From Rhizobiaceae bacterium (lineage in GTDB: Bacteria > Pseudomonadota > Alphaproteobacteria > Rhizobiales > Rhizobiaceae): 64,000 bases of DNA. The notes beneath the pieces were generated by a model, which saw only the letters and a program-made list of their open reading frames with translations, ran no database searches and was not told where the DNA came from. Numbering within the stretch: position 1 is the stretch's first letter; each line of letters begins with the position of its first letter. The stretch spans positions 806,001 through 870,000 of the forward strand of contig JAMLJC010000001.1 of NCBI GenBank assembly GCA_023953845.1, in the 5' to 3' direction. Made by a program: the position numbers and the translations under genes. Shown here piece after piece: positions 17,123 through 25,249 of this stretch.

Positions 17123-17842
17123 ATGCGCCGCGCCGACCGTCTGTTCCAGATCGTGCAACACCTGCGCGGCGGCCGTCTGGTCACCGCCCAGAAGCTCGGC
17201 ACATGGCTCGAAGTCTCGGAGCGCACCATCTACCGGGACATCGCCGACCTGCAATCGACCGGCGTTCCCATCGATGGGGAGGCCGGCGTCGGCTACATGA
17301 TGAGGGAAGGCTACGACCTTCCGCCGCTCATGTTCACGCGTGACGAGATCGTGGCGCTGGTGGCCGGAGCGCGCATGGTGCGCGCCTTCGGCGGCGCGGC
17401 GATGGCGCGGGCCGCCGAGGAAGCGCTGGTTAAGATCGGTTCGGTCCTGCCCGACAGCGAGAAGGACCGCATCGCCCGCACCGAGATCCATGCGCCCATG
17501 TATGTGGTCAGCGACGCGGCGCGCGCCGCCATCGACCTCATCGAGCGCGCCATCGAGAAGCGGCAGGTACTGACCATGGATTACCGCGACGAGGCCGGAC
17601 GCGGCTCCCTGCGCGACGTGCGGCCGCTCGGACTGTGGTTCTGGGGCAAGGTCTGGACGTTGGTCGCATGGTGCGAGATGCGCGGCGATTTCCGTGCCTT
17701 CCGCATCGACCGCATCGCGGAGATCCGCTGCGCCGGACGCGTCTTCAAGCCCGAGCGCGGCAAGCAGCTTGCCGACTTCTATCGCACCATCGAGCGCAAC
17801 GAGGACATGATGGCGCCGATGGCGCGCACCCACGGTTCTTGA
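17123..17842 (+). CDS. YafY-type HTH-WYL transcriptional regulator
   Basis: A 239-residue regulator with an N-terminal winged helix (MRRADRLFQIVQHLRGG, then SERTIYRDIADLQSTGVPI at about 34-52, the HTH_11/DeoR-like recognition region) and a C-terminal WYL domain around MDYRDEAGRG and WTLVAWCEMRGDFRAFRIDR. WYL domains bind ligands such as nucleic acids or nucleotides to switch DNA binding. It starts 3 bases after the preceding small gene and is probably autoregulated through site B, with site A as a second target; both are inferred from the repeats rather than shown. Confidence 0.9.
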   Translation: MRRADRLFQIVQHLRGGRLVTAQKLGTWLEVSERTIYRDIADLQSTGVPIDGEAGVGYMMREGYDLPPLMFTRDEIVALVAGARMVRAFGGAAMARAAEEALVKIGSVLPDSEKDRIARTEIHAPMYVVSDAARAAIDLIERAIEKRQVLTMDYRDEAGRGSLRDVRPLGLWFWGKVWTLVAWCEMRGDFRAFRIDRIAEIRCAGRVFKPERGKQLADFYRTIERNEDMMAPMARTHGS

Positions 17843-17960
17843 TCTTCATCTTCCAAGCCTCTGCGTTAACCGCATACGATCATGACGCATAATCGGCTTG
17901 CCGGAACGATAATGCGCTGCAGCATCGAATTGACTCTCATCTCCCCGTGAACGCCTTGCG

Positions 17961-17970
17961 CAAACGTTTG
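17961..17970 (+). promoter_or_regulatory. LacI/GalR-type operator CAAACGTTTG
   Basis: A perfect 10-base palindrome CAAACGTTTG, 67 bases before the binding-protein gene start. It matches the core of LacI/GalR-family operators (central CG with AAA/TTT arms). A LacI-family regulator is encoded at the 3' end of the same transporter cluster (21870), so it is the natural candidate to bind here. Confidence 0.6.
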
Positions 17971-18037
17971 GCATTGATTAGGCTCGATGACCGGCGCTGA
18001 AGGAGGTTCAGCGCATGCCGGCCATTGGGAGGATTTC

Positions 18038-18982
18038 ATGAACAGACGTGAGTTTCTGCTGTCGTCCGCCGCCACCGCTCTGGTGCTTGGCGCGCCCGCC
18101 GCTTTCGCACAGGACAAGCTGACCATTCTCGGCTCCGTGCCGAGCCTCAGCTTCCCCTTCTTCGTGCACATGCTGAACCAGATCAAGGTCGAGGCCGGGG
18201 CACAGGGCGTGAACCTGACCGAGAGCGACGGCCAGAATTCCGCGCCGAAGCAGACCGCCGATATCGAGGCGGCCATCGTGCAGAAGGTCAACGCCATCGT
18301 CATCTCGCCGCTTGACGTCAATGCGCTGGCGCCGGCGGTGGAGCAGGCGATCCAGGCCGGCATCCCGGTCGTCACCATCGATCGCCGCGTGGACAATGTC
18401 GAGGGCATCCTCGCCCATGTCGGCGCCGACAACGTCAAGGGCGGCGAGGCCGAAGCCCAGGCGGTCGTCGACGCCTTCCCGGACGGCGCCAAGATCTTCC
18501 ATCTGCAGGGCCAGCCCGGCGCCGGCCCGGCGATCGACCGCAACAAGGGCGTCCACAACGTCATCGACCCGGTCAAGGACAAGTACCAGATCATCTTCGA
18601 GCAGACCGCGAACTTCGCGCGCGCCGAAGGCCTGTCGGTCACCGAGGCCGGCCTCGCCGCCAACGGCAAGCCGGACGCCATCATCTGCGCCAATGACGAC
18701 ATGGCGCTGGGGGCGATGGAGGCCTGCGCCGCGCGCGGCTTCAACGACGTCAAGATCTACGGCTTCGACGCGCTCCCCGAGGCTCTTGCGGCCGTTCGCG
18801 ACGGCAAGCTCGCCGGCACCGTCGAGCAGTTCCCGGGCGAGCAGTCGCGCACCGCGGTCCGCATCGCTGTCGCCTACGCCAAGGACAAGACCGAACCGGC
18901 GGAGAAAGTTGTCCTGTTGACGCCCATCGTCATCGGCAAGGATAATCTCGACAAGGCCGAGCGTCTGGGCGAAGTGAAGTAG
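18038..18982 (+). CDS. Sugar ABC transporter substrate-binding protein (RbsB type)
   Basis: A 314-residue periplasmic binding protein of the ribose/galactose cluster-B class. The signal peptide begins MNRREFLLSSAATALVLG, a twin-arginine-like motif, with cleavage expected after AAFA. The mature part shows QKVNAIVISPLDVNAL, GIPVVTIDRRV and PDAIICANDDMALGAMEA, typical of sugar-binding members. It captures a sugar or sugar-like ligand for the ATPase and permease encoded downstream. The start at 18038 has TTGGGAGGATTTC before it. A LacI-type operator lies upstream, and a strong hairpin separates it from the ATPase gene. Confidence 0.92.
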   Translation: MNRREFLLSSAATALVLGAPAAFAQDKLTILGSVPSLSFPFFVHMLNQIKVEAGAQGVNLTESDGQNSAPKQTADIEAAIVQKVNAIVISPLDVNALAPAVEQAIQAGIPVVTIDRRVDNVEGILAHVGADNVKGGEAEAQAVVDAFPDGAKIFHLQGQPGAGPAIDRNKGVHNVIDPVKDKYQIIFEQTANFARAEGLSVTEAGLAANGKPDAIICANDDMALGAMEACAARGFNDVKIYGFDALPEALAAVRDGKLAGTVEQFPGEQSRTAVRIAVAYAKDKTEPAEKVVLLTPIVIGKDNLDKAERLGEVK

Positions 18983-19003
18983 GACGCCTCCCAAGGCGAG
19001 GAC

Positions 19004-19047
19004 CGATGCGTGGCCGGTTTTGAGTTGAGGCAGCCGGCCGCGCATCG
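19004..19047 (+). terminator. Intra-operon hairpin between binding-protein and ATPase genes
   Basis: A 14-bp stem, 19004-19017 against 19034-19047 (CGATGCG TGGCCGG with CCGGCCG CGCATCG, one wobble pair), with a 16-base loop and no T-run. Such stems commonly protect the 3' end of binding-protein mRNA so that it is more abundant than the ATPase and permease messages. The rest of the 176-base gap shows no gene. Confidence 0.55.
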
Positions 19048-19158
19048 CTGAGCATTCGACAGGGCGGCCGGCGCAATCCAGCAATACGGGACGGCTTTCT
19101 TCCGGCATTGCGGAGAATGACGCCGGGAAGGCCCGATCCGAGTCTTCGGGAGACGCAA

Positions 19159-20730
19159 ATGCCCGCTGAAGCACCGTCATCCGCCGATGTGTTGCTGACC
19201 GTCGAGGGCGTAACGAAGCGCTTCGGCGGCGTCACCGCGTTGAGCGACGTATCGCTGGACGTGCGGCGCGGCGAGATTCTCGGCCTGATGGGCGAGAACG
19301 GCGCCGGCAAGTCGACGCTGCTCAAAATCCTGTCAGGCGTGCAGCCGCCCACCAGCGGCCGCATCACCTTCGACGGCAACGACTTCGCTCCCTCCAGCCC
19401 GCAGGAGGCGAAGCGGCTGGGCATCGTCACCATCTATCAGGAACTGAGCCTGATCCCGACCCTGACGGTGGCGGAGAACATCTTCATCGGCCGCGCCCCG
19501 ACCGGCCTGCTCGGCTTCGTCAACTGGCGACGCATGGAGCGCGAGGCCCGCGACATCATCGCGCGCGTCGGCCTGAAGCTCGATCCGCGTACCCCGGTCT
19601 CCTCGCTTTCCGTCGCCGAGCAGCAGCTCGTCGAGATCGCACGCGCGCTTTCCCTCGACAGCCGCCTCATCATCATGGACGAGCCGACATCGGCGCTGAC
19701 CGAAAGCGAGGTGCAGAAGCTGCTGTCGATCATGGACCGGCTGCGCAAGGATGGCGTCGCCATCATGTTCGTTACGCACCGGCTCGAGGAAGCGTCCTTC
19801 ATCTGCGACCGCATGACCGTGCTGCGCGACGGCAAGCTCGCCGGACACCTGGAAAGAGAAGCCGGCCGGCCCATTCCCACCCCGCGCATCATCGAGCGCA
19901 TGGTGGGGCGCGCGGCATCCGAGCTATACGCCCGCCCCACCGACCGTCACGTCGCCGGGGAAGTCCGCCTCTCGGTGCGCGGCCTGCGCACCGTACGCGA
20001 TCCCGAAGCGCCGCACGCCATCGTGCTGGAAGGCGTCGATCTCGACCTCAAGGCCGGCGAGATCCTCGGCGTGGCCGGGCTTGTCGGCTCGGGTCGCACC
20101 GAACTGGCGCGCGCCATCTTCGGCGCCGACCGCATCGCCGCCGGAACGATCACGCTGGACGGCAGGCAGATAGCCCCCGCTTCGCCGGCCGACGCGATCG
20201 AACTCGGCATCGGGCTGGTGCCCGAGGACCGCAAGCATCAGGCGGTCTTCGCCGCGCTCGGCATCCTCAACAATTTCTCCGTGGCCGCCCTCGGCAATTA
20301 CAGCAATAGCCTGGGCTTCATGCAGGAGCGGCGCGAGCGGGACGCCCTGATGAACTACAGGAAAATGCTGTCGATCCGCATGGCATCGCCAGAGCAGGCG
20401 ATCGAGGGCCTGTCCGGCGGCAACCAGCAGAAGGTGATTCTCGCCCGCTGGCTGGCGCGCGATCCCAAGGTGCTGATCGTCGACGAGCCGACGCGCGGCG
20501 TCGATGTCGGCGCCAAGGCCGAGGTCCACCAGATTCTCGTGCAACTGGCGGCGCGCGGCATTGCGGTTATGGTGATATCGTCCGAATTGCCGGAGATCCT
20601 TGCCGTGAGCGACCGCATCGTCACCATGCGACAAGGACGCATCACCGGCGAAATGCCGGCGATCGAGGCCGATGAGGAGAAGCTGATGGCGTTGATGGCG
20701 CTCGATCAGCGTCAGGGGGAAGCAGCATGA
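19159..20730 (+). CDS. Sugar ABC transporter ATP-binding protein (RbsA type)
   Basis: A 523-residue tandem ATPase. The first half (about 12-240) has Walker A GENGAGKSTL, a degenerate signature SVAEQQLVEIARAL and Walker B LIIMDEPTSAL. The second half has a modified P-loop GLVGSGRTELARAIFG, the signature LSGGNQQKVILARWLA and LIVDEPTRGVD. This two-domain form is characteristic of ribose/xylose/galactose importers. The start at 19159 (MPAEAPSSADVLLTVEG) places the ATPase domain at the expected position; the region before it is non-coding. Its stop overlaps the permease start by four bases (ATGA). Confidence 0.95.
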   Translation: MPAEAPSSADVLLTVEGVTKRFGGVTALSDVSLDVRRGEILGLMGENGAGKSTLLKILSGVQPPTSGRITFDGNDFAPSSPQEAKRLGIVTIYQELSLIPTLTVAENIFIGRAPTGLLGFVNWRRMEREARDIIARVGLKLDPRTPVSSLSVAEQQLVEIARALSLDSRLIIMDEPTSALTESEVQKLLSIMDRLRKDGVAIMFVTHRLEEASFICDRMTVLRDGKLAGHLEREAGRPIPTPRIIERMVGRAASELYARPTDRHVAGEVRLSVRGLRTVRDPEAPHAIVLEGVDLDLKAGEILGVAGLVGSGRTELARAIFGADRIAAGTITLDGRQIAPASPADAIELGIGLVPEDRKHQAVFAALGILNNFSVAALGNYSNSLGFMQERRERDALMNYRKMLSIRMASPEQAIEGLSGGNQQKVILARWLARDPKVLIVDEPTRGVDVGAKAEVHQILVQLAARGIAVMVISSELPEILAVSDRIVTMRQGRITGEMPAIEADEEKLMALMALDQRQGEAA

Positions 20731-21743
20731 GCAGCACCGTCGCCAACGAGGAACGCAAGGGCGTCGATCTTGCCCGCATCCTGGTCAGCTTCGGTCCGCT
20801 GATCTTCCTGGCTGCGCTGATCGTCGTGTTCACGGTCATGAAGCCGAGCTTCATCGACCCCATCAACCTGTTCAACATCATGCGGCAGATCTCGATCACC
20901 GGCCTGATCGCGCTCGGCATGACCTTCGTCATCCTCACGGCCGGCATCGACCTTTCCGTCGGCTCGCTGCTCGCCTTCTGCGGCATGGTGGCGGCGGTGG
21001 TCGCCAAGGGCGGCGCGGCGAACACGATGTCGCTCGATCCGTCGCAGGCCGCCGGCTACGGCTGGTTCGCGGCTATGCTGGCGGCGATCGTCGTAGGCGC
21101 GCTCTGCGGCGGCATACAGGGCCTGGCGATCACGCGCCTGAAGGTGCCGCCTTTCGTCGTCACGCTCGGCGGCCTCACCATCTTCCGCGGCCTGACGCTG
21201 ACCATTTCCAACGGCGGCCCGATCTCGGGCTTCGAGCCCGCCATGCGCTGGTTCGGCACCGGTCTCATCGGTCCCGTCCCGGTTCCGGCGGTGATCTTCA
21301 TCATCGCCGCGATCCTCTGCCACATCGTGCTGCGCTACACGCGCTATGGCCGCGCCGTCTATGCGGTGGGCGGCAATGCGGAGGCCGCGCGGCTTTCCGG
21401 CCTGCGTGTCGACCGTATCCTGATCTCGGTCTACGTGATCGTCGGCTTCTTCGCCGGGCTCGCCGCCTTCGTGCTGTCGGCACGCCTGAACTCGTCGGAG
21501 GCGGTGGCCGGCATCGGCTACGAATTGACCGTCATTTCGGCCGTGGTGATCGGCGGGACCTCGCTTTTCGGCGGTGTCGGCTCGATCACCGGCACGGTGG
21601 TCGGCGCCGCCCTCATCGGCGTGCTGCAGAACGGGCTACAGTTCAACAACGTTTCTTCCTATACACAGAGCATCGTAATTGGCCTCATCCTGGTCATCGC
21701 CGTGGCCTTCGACCGCTGGCTGAAATCGCGGGTGAGACGCTAA
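20727..21743 (+). CDS. Sugar ABC transporter permease (RbsC type)
   Basis: A 338-residue integral membrane protein with about 8-10 hydrophobic segments, including ITGLIALGMTFVILTAGIDLSVGS (segments 2-3 region) and the cytoplasmic EAARLSGLRVDRI coupling motif that contacts the ATPase. It is the permease of a ribose-type importer, working as a homodimer with the upstream ATPase and binding protein. Translation is coupled to the ATPase by an ATGA overlap. The LacI regulator follows after a 126-base region filled with repeat sequence. Confidence 0.94.
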   Translation: MSSTVANEERKGVDLARILVSFGPLIFLAALIVVFTVMKPSFIDPINLFNIMRQISITGLIALGMTFVILTAGIDLSVGSLLAFCGMVAAVVAKGGAANTMSLDPSQAAGYGWFAAMLAAIVVGALCGGIQGLAITRLKVPPFVVTLGGLTIFRGLTLTISNGGPISGFEPAMRWFGTGLIGPVPVPAVIFIIAAILCHIVLRYTRYGRAVYAVGGNAEAARLSGLRVDRILISVYVIVGFFAGLAAFVLSARLNSSEAVAGIGYELTVISAVVIGGTSLFGGVGSITGTVVGAALIGVLQNGLQFNNVSSYTQSIVIGLILVIAVAFDRWLKSRVRR

Positions 21744-21800
21744 AACATGTCGCCCGAAAGTGGGAACCGGTTTCGGGACAACGATATGCGAAAAAACAAT
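21744..21800. repeat. Rhizobial-type palindromic intergenic repeat, copy 1
   Basis: A short element with inverted arms CCCGAAA (21753-21759) / TTTCGGG (21771-21777) around GTGGGAACCGG, followed by an ATGCG-AAAA tail. The same core GTGGGAACCGG with matching flanks recurs at 23965-24020. Dispersed elements with this core are familiar in rhizobial intergenic regions. Confidence 0.75.
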
Positions 21801-21806
21801 AACCTG

Positions 21807-21844
21807 AAGCGTGTCGCCTGATTCCGGTTCGATGCGACACGCTT
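21807..21844 (+). terminator. Strong hairpin between permease and lacI genes
   Basis: A perfect 11-bp stem AAGCGTGTCGC (21807-21817) / GCGACACGCTT (21834-21844) with a 16-base loop, directly after repeat copy 1 and 25 bases before the LacI gene. Only a very short T-run (TTT) follows, so it may be a second repeat element rather than a terminator. Confidence 0.45.
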
Positions 21845-21869
21845 TAACGAGAGGATCGGGACGCGCCCG

Positions 21870-22874
21870 ATGGTGACGATCAAGGACGTCGCGAAAAGGG
21901 CCAACGTGTCCTTCACGACGGTATCGCATGTCATCAACAAGACGCGGCCCGTCAGTCCCGAAACGGCGACCCGCGTCGAGGCCGCCATCGTCGATCTCGG
22001 CTACCTGCCATCCGAAGTCGCCCGCTCGCTGAAATCGAACCGGACGCGCACCATTGGCATGATCGTGACGACCACGTCGAACCCCTTCTTCGGGGAGGTG
22101 ATCCGCGGCGTGGAGCGCAGTTGTTTCGAAGCCGGCTATGCGCTGATGATCTGCAACACGGACGACGTGACCGATCAACTCGTCACCTACATGCAGACCC
22201 TGTTCGCCAAGCGCATCGACGCAGCCATCGTCATGACATCGAACGCCAGCCCGGAATTCTTCCGGCGTCTCGGCCAGATGAAGCGGGTGCCGATCGTCGC
22301 CATCGACGCGCCGCCCGGCGCCGTGTCATGCGTGGTCTCGGACGATTCCGTCCTTGGCGGACGCATCGTCGCGGAATACCTCCTCGATCTCGGTTTCGAG
22401 CGCATCGCATGCCTCACCGGCCCCGAGGAGCATCCGCGCATGGCGGATCGCCTCAAGGGCTTCACTGCGGCGCTTATGGATCGTGGCAAGGTCTTCGCGC
22501 CCGAACTGCTTCACCGGACGGCGCTCACCATGGAGGGCGGGCGCAACGCGGCGCGGCATCTGATGTCGAAGCCGCCGCATCTCAGGCCGCAGGCGATCTT
22601 CGCGCTGAGCGACGTCATGGCGATCGGCCTCTTGCACGGACTGCGCGAACTCGGGCTCACCATACCGGACGATGTTTCCGTCGTCGGCTATGACGATATC
22701 GAATTCGCTGCCTACACGTTTCCGCCACTGACGACGGTCAGGCAGCCGGCCGAGGAACTCGGAACGGTGGCCGCGAGGACCATGATCGCGCATCTGGATC
22801 AGGAAGCGCCGCTGCCGCGCTCGACCGCGATCAGGCCGCAACTGGTGATCCGGCAGTCCGTCAGACGACCCTGA
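21870..22874 (+). CDS. LacI-family transcriptional regulator
   Basis: A 334-residue repressor. The N-terminal HTH MVTIKDVAKRANVSFTTVSH followed by the hinge helix (EVARSLKSNRTRTIG) is classic LacI/GalR. Residues from about 60 onward form the periplasmic-binding-protein-like sensor domain (RTIGMIVTTTSNPFFGEVIRGVE, then PQAIFALSDVMAIG and VSVVGYDDIEFA). It most likely represses the upstream sugar importer through the CAAACGTTTG palindrome at 17961 and is released by the imported sugar. The ATG at 21870 has GAGAGGATCGGG upstream. Confidence 0.94.
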   Translation: MVTIKDVAKRANVSFTTVSHVINKTRPVSPETATRVEAAIVDLGYLPSEVARSLKSNRTRTIGMIVTTTSNPFFGEVIRGVERSCFEAGYALMICNTDDVTDQLVTYMQTLFAKRIDAAIVMTSNASPEFFRRLGQMKRVPIVAIDAPPGAVSCVVSDDSVLGGRIVAEYLLDLGFERIACLTGPEEHPRMADRLKGFTAALMDRGKVFAPELLHRTALTMEGGRNAARHLMSKPPHLRPQAIFALSDVMAIGLLHGLRELGLTIPDDVSVVGYDDIEFAAYTFPPLTTVRQPAEELGTVAARTMIAHLDQEAPLPRSTAIRPQLVIRQSVRRP

Positions 22875-23039
22875 TCCGGTTTGCGCCCGGCCGGAGATTA
22901 AGGTTGATCGCAGCTTTGCACAGGACATGAATTGACGACGCGACGCATTGCGGAATAACAGCCTCGACTGGAAACGCTGCCAGTTCTCCTCATGCGGGCG
23001 GAGCGGATCGTGAAGCCGATACCTCGAACCGATACAGCC

Positions 23040-23954
23040 ATGTTGCGGCGCGGCCTGTTTGCAGCCCTGCTTGCCGCAGGCGCGCTCTTCGGCGCCGCGA
23101 CGGCCGCCCATGCCGACATCTGCGACGCGCTCCGCTCGCAATTGCGTACAGCCGCCGGCGGCCAGAGCCCGGAAGTGGCGCAGCTCAACCGGCAGCTTGC
23201 CGCGATCCGCAATCTGGAAAGCCGCCGCCAATGCAGCGGCAAGGCGAGGGGCGGCTTCTTCAACGCCTGCGGCGACCTTTCGAAGCGCCGCGCCGAAGTC
23301 GAACGGAAAATCCAGGTCGCGGCCCGCCAGAAGGGCGGGAGCCATGACGCCATACGCGCCCGCATGGCCGATCTCGGTTGCGCGATGGCGGTCGCCAGGC
23401 GTGACGCAGCGCGATCCGGACCGCTGCAATCGGCTTCGACATGGCGCGACGGCAGCGACACTCTGTTCTGCGTGCGCCTTTCCGACGGCTACTTTTTCCC
23501 GGCGCCCAACTCCCAGTTCGTGCAGGCCGCGAACTACAAGCTGATCCGGAGCCAGTGCCAATATATCTGCGACGACCCGCAAATGGCGGTATACGAGCTT
23601 CCCGACCTCTCGCTCGAGACGGAGGAGATGGTTTCGGTCGAAGAACGCAAGACCTACAAGAACCTGCCGAGCGCCTTCGCCTATCGCGAAGCAGCCGATT
23701 TCAAAGGGTGCGACCCGCAGCGTTATCACCGGCGCATGAACGAGGCGCGCGCCCGCGCGACCACGCCCACGACCGTCGATTCCGCCGGCATCGTGCTGCC
23801 GCTACCGGCACCGCGCCCGGACATCGATACGGTCATGGCCTATTCCGGCGAAACGCGGCCCGCCGCCGATCCGTTCACGCGCAAGGTGAGGATCGTCGGC
23901 ACGCCGTTTCTTCCGAACGACCGTCCGACCCACACCGATCTTTTCGCCGACTAG
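23040..23954 (+). CDS. DUF2865 secreted protein
   Basis: A 304-residue exported protein of the DUF2865 family, known mainly from Rhizobiales and without assigned function. The signal peptide is MLRRGLFAALLAAGALFGA with an Ala-X-Ala cleavage site near AAHA. The mature part has paired cysteines, QLNRQLAAIRNLESRRQC early on, then TLFCVRLSDGYFFPAPNSQF and SQCQYICDDPQMAVYEL. I chose ATG 23040 because it places the signal peptide at the N-terminus; ATG 22992 would add 16 basic residues. A possible promoter is TTGACG (22932-22937) with AATAAC 16 bases later. Confidence 0.82.
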   Translation: MLRRGLFAALLAAGALFGAATAAHADICDALRSQLRTAAGGQSPEVAQLNRQLAAIRNLESRRQCSGKARGGFFNACGDLSKRRAEVERKIQVAARQKGGSHDAIRARMADLGCAMAVARRDAARSGPLQSASTWRDGSDTLFCVRLSDGYFFPAPNSQFVQAANYKLIRSQCQYICDDPQMAVYELPDLSLETEEMVSVEERKTYKNLPSAFAYREAADFKGCDPQRYHRRMNEARARATTPTTVDSAGIVLPLPAPRPDIDTVMAYSGETRPAADPFTRKVRIVGTPFLPNDRPTHTDLFAD

Positions 23955-23964
23955 GGCACTTCCG

Positions 23965-24020
23965 GCGCATGTTTCCCGACAGTGGGAACCGGTCTCGGGA
24001 TGAAGACATGCGCAAAACAA
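23965..24020. repeat. Rhizobial-type palindromic intergenic repeat, copy 2
   Basis: This second copy of the element at 21744 shares GTGGGAACCGG with near-identical flanks. Its ends form a perfect inverted pair GCGCATGT (23965-23972) / ACATGCGC (24006-24013), and the inner arms are CCCGA / TCGGG. It fills the gap between the DUF2865 gene and the convergent GNAT gene and could act as a two-way terminator. Confidence 0.75.
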
Positions 24021-24027
24021 GAAACTG

Positions 24028-24324
24028 CTACGCCGCCTTCACATCGTCCCATTCCGGCGACATGCGCCTGAATTCGTCCGCCACGAACCAGCAGGCGGGC
24101 GTGATCTTCAGGCCTTGCGCGCGGGCATCGGCGAAAAGCCTTTCGACCAGCGCCTCGCCCACGCCGTCGCCCCTGTATGGAGGCGGAACGAAGGTGTGGT
24201 CGGCGATGATGTGCTTTTCGCCGGCACGCACGAAGGTCAGGCGCGACTGCTCGCCATTCGGCATGACGATGAAATAGCGGCCGCCCTTCGGCGTCGCCTC
24301 GAAGCTGATTTCATCCATGTTCAT
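24028..24324 (-). CDS. GNAT-like N-acetyltransferase (small, YjdJ type)
   Basis: A 98-residue minimal GNAT fold. The acyl-CoA-binding motif A is YRGDGVGEALVERLF, preceded by ADHTFVPPPYRG and followed by a C-terminal KITPACWFVADEFRRMSPEW, matching the small single-domain acetyltransferases of the YjdJ group. The substrate is unknown. The ATG at 24324 is preceded by a G-rich stretch (GCGGGGGC). It closely resembles its upstream neighbour (24335-24631) along its whole length, so the pair is a tandem duplication. Only 10 bases separate them. Confidence 0.82.
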   Translation of the reverse strand: MNMDEISFEATPKGGRYFIVMPNGEQSRLTFVRAGEKHIIADHTFVPPPYRGDGVGEALVERLFADARAQGLKITPACWFVADEFRRMSPEWDDVKAA

Positions 24325-24334
24325 GCCCCCGCTC

Positions 24335-24631
24335 TCAGGTGTTGAGCACGTCCGCCCATTCGGGATGCCGCTTGAACTGCGCATTCGCGAACGGGCAGAG
24401 CGGGATGATTTTCTTGCCCGCCGCGCGTGCGTCTTCCACGGCCCGCGTCACCAGACGCTGCCCGACGCCCTGGCCGCGAAAGGCGTCCGGCACGCCCGTG
24501 TGGTCGATGATGATGCGGTGCTCGCCAGCCTTGCTGAACGTCATCTCGGCGACCTCGCCGCCCGGCCCGCGCACGAAATAGCGTCCCTTGCTGCCGTCTT
24601 CTTCCAACTGGATTTCCGGTTGCTCGCTCAC
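24335..24631 (-). CDS. GNAT-like N-acetyltransferase (tandem paralogue)
   Basis: A 98-residue minimal acetyltransferase with IIIDHTGVPDAFRGQGVGQRL as motif A (acetyl-CoA pyrophosphate loop) and KIIPLCPFANAQFKRHPEW at the C-terminus. The CPFA motif with a possible catalytic Cys is typical of small GNATs of this group. The start is GTG at 24631, overlapping the stop of the upstream hydrolase as GTGA, so translation is coupled. It is paired with the paralogue at 24028; the two may have diverged in acceptor. Confidence 0.85.
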   Translation of the reverse strand: MSEQPEIQLEEDGSKGRYFVRGPGGEVAEMTFSKAGEHRIIIDHTGVPDAFRGQGVGQRLVTRAVEDARAAGKKIIPLCPFANAQFKRHPEWADVLNT

Positions 24632-25248
24632 GATACCGCCTCCGTGCTTGCATTTTCGAGGAAACGCCTGGCTGCGGCCACCTCGTTCGGCCGCAACTCA
24701 TGCCCGCCTTCGTGCCAGTCCAGCGTAACGGCGGCACCGGCATCGCGCAAATAGGCGTCGAGCCGCGAGGTGAGCCCCGGATGGCAGATCGGATCGCGAC
24801 GACCCGCCGTAACCAAGATACGCTTGCCCGCCAGGCTTCCCGCGATCTCCGGCGCGAACGGGATCAGCGGATGCATCAGCACCGCCGCATCGAAGAGATC
24901 GGGCGCCGCGAACAGCGTCGACGCAAGGATGTTGGCGCCGTTCGAATAGCCGAGGCCGAAAACCTTGTCCGCGCCCGCCGCATGGCTGCGCACGAAATCC
25001 GTCATCTTTGCGGTTGCGCGGGCAAGGTCGTCCATGTCGTAGACGCCCTCTCCGGTGCGGTGGAAGAAACGCGCGGCACCCATTTCGGATACGTCGCCTC
25101 GCGGCGAGATGATCGTGGCCTGCGGCAGCAACTCCCGTCCCAGCGACAGGAGTTGGTGCTCGTCGCCGCCCGTGCCGTGGAACAGGAAGAGGGTCGGCGC
25201 GCCGGGCAGGCCCGGCCTCACCTCATGAATGTAGCTGTCCTTCGTCAT
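24628..25248 (-). CDS. Alpha/beta hydrolase (phospholipase/carboxylesterase type)
   Basis: A 206-residue serine hydrolase of the carboxylesterase/phospholipase family. The oxyanion region is LFLFHGTGGDEHQ, the nucleophile elbow GLGYSNGAN, the acid in TAGRRDPICHPG, and the catalytic His in WHEGGHELRP. There is no signal peptide, so it is cytoplasmic. In many genomes hydrolases of this family sit directly beside MhqO-type ring-cleaving dioxygenases, as here: the upstream gene stops one base before this start. The pair probably acts on the same quinone- or catechol-derived product, which is inference. Confidence 0.88.
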   Translation of the reverse strand: MTKDSYIHEVRPGLPGAPTLFLFHGTGGDEHQLLSLGRELLPQATIISPRGDVSEMGAARFFHRTGEGVYDMDDLARATAKMTDFVRSHAAGADKVFGLGYSNGANILASTLFAAPDLFDAAVLMHPLIPFAPEIAGSLAGKRILVTAGRRDPICHPGLTSRLDAYLRDAGAAVTLDWHEGGHELRPNEVAAARRFLENASTEAVS

Positions 25249-25249
25249 C

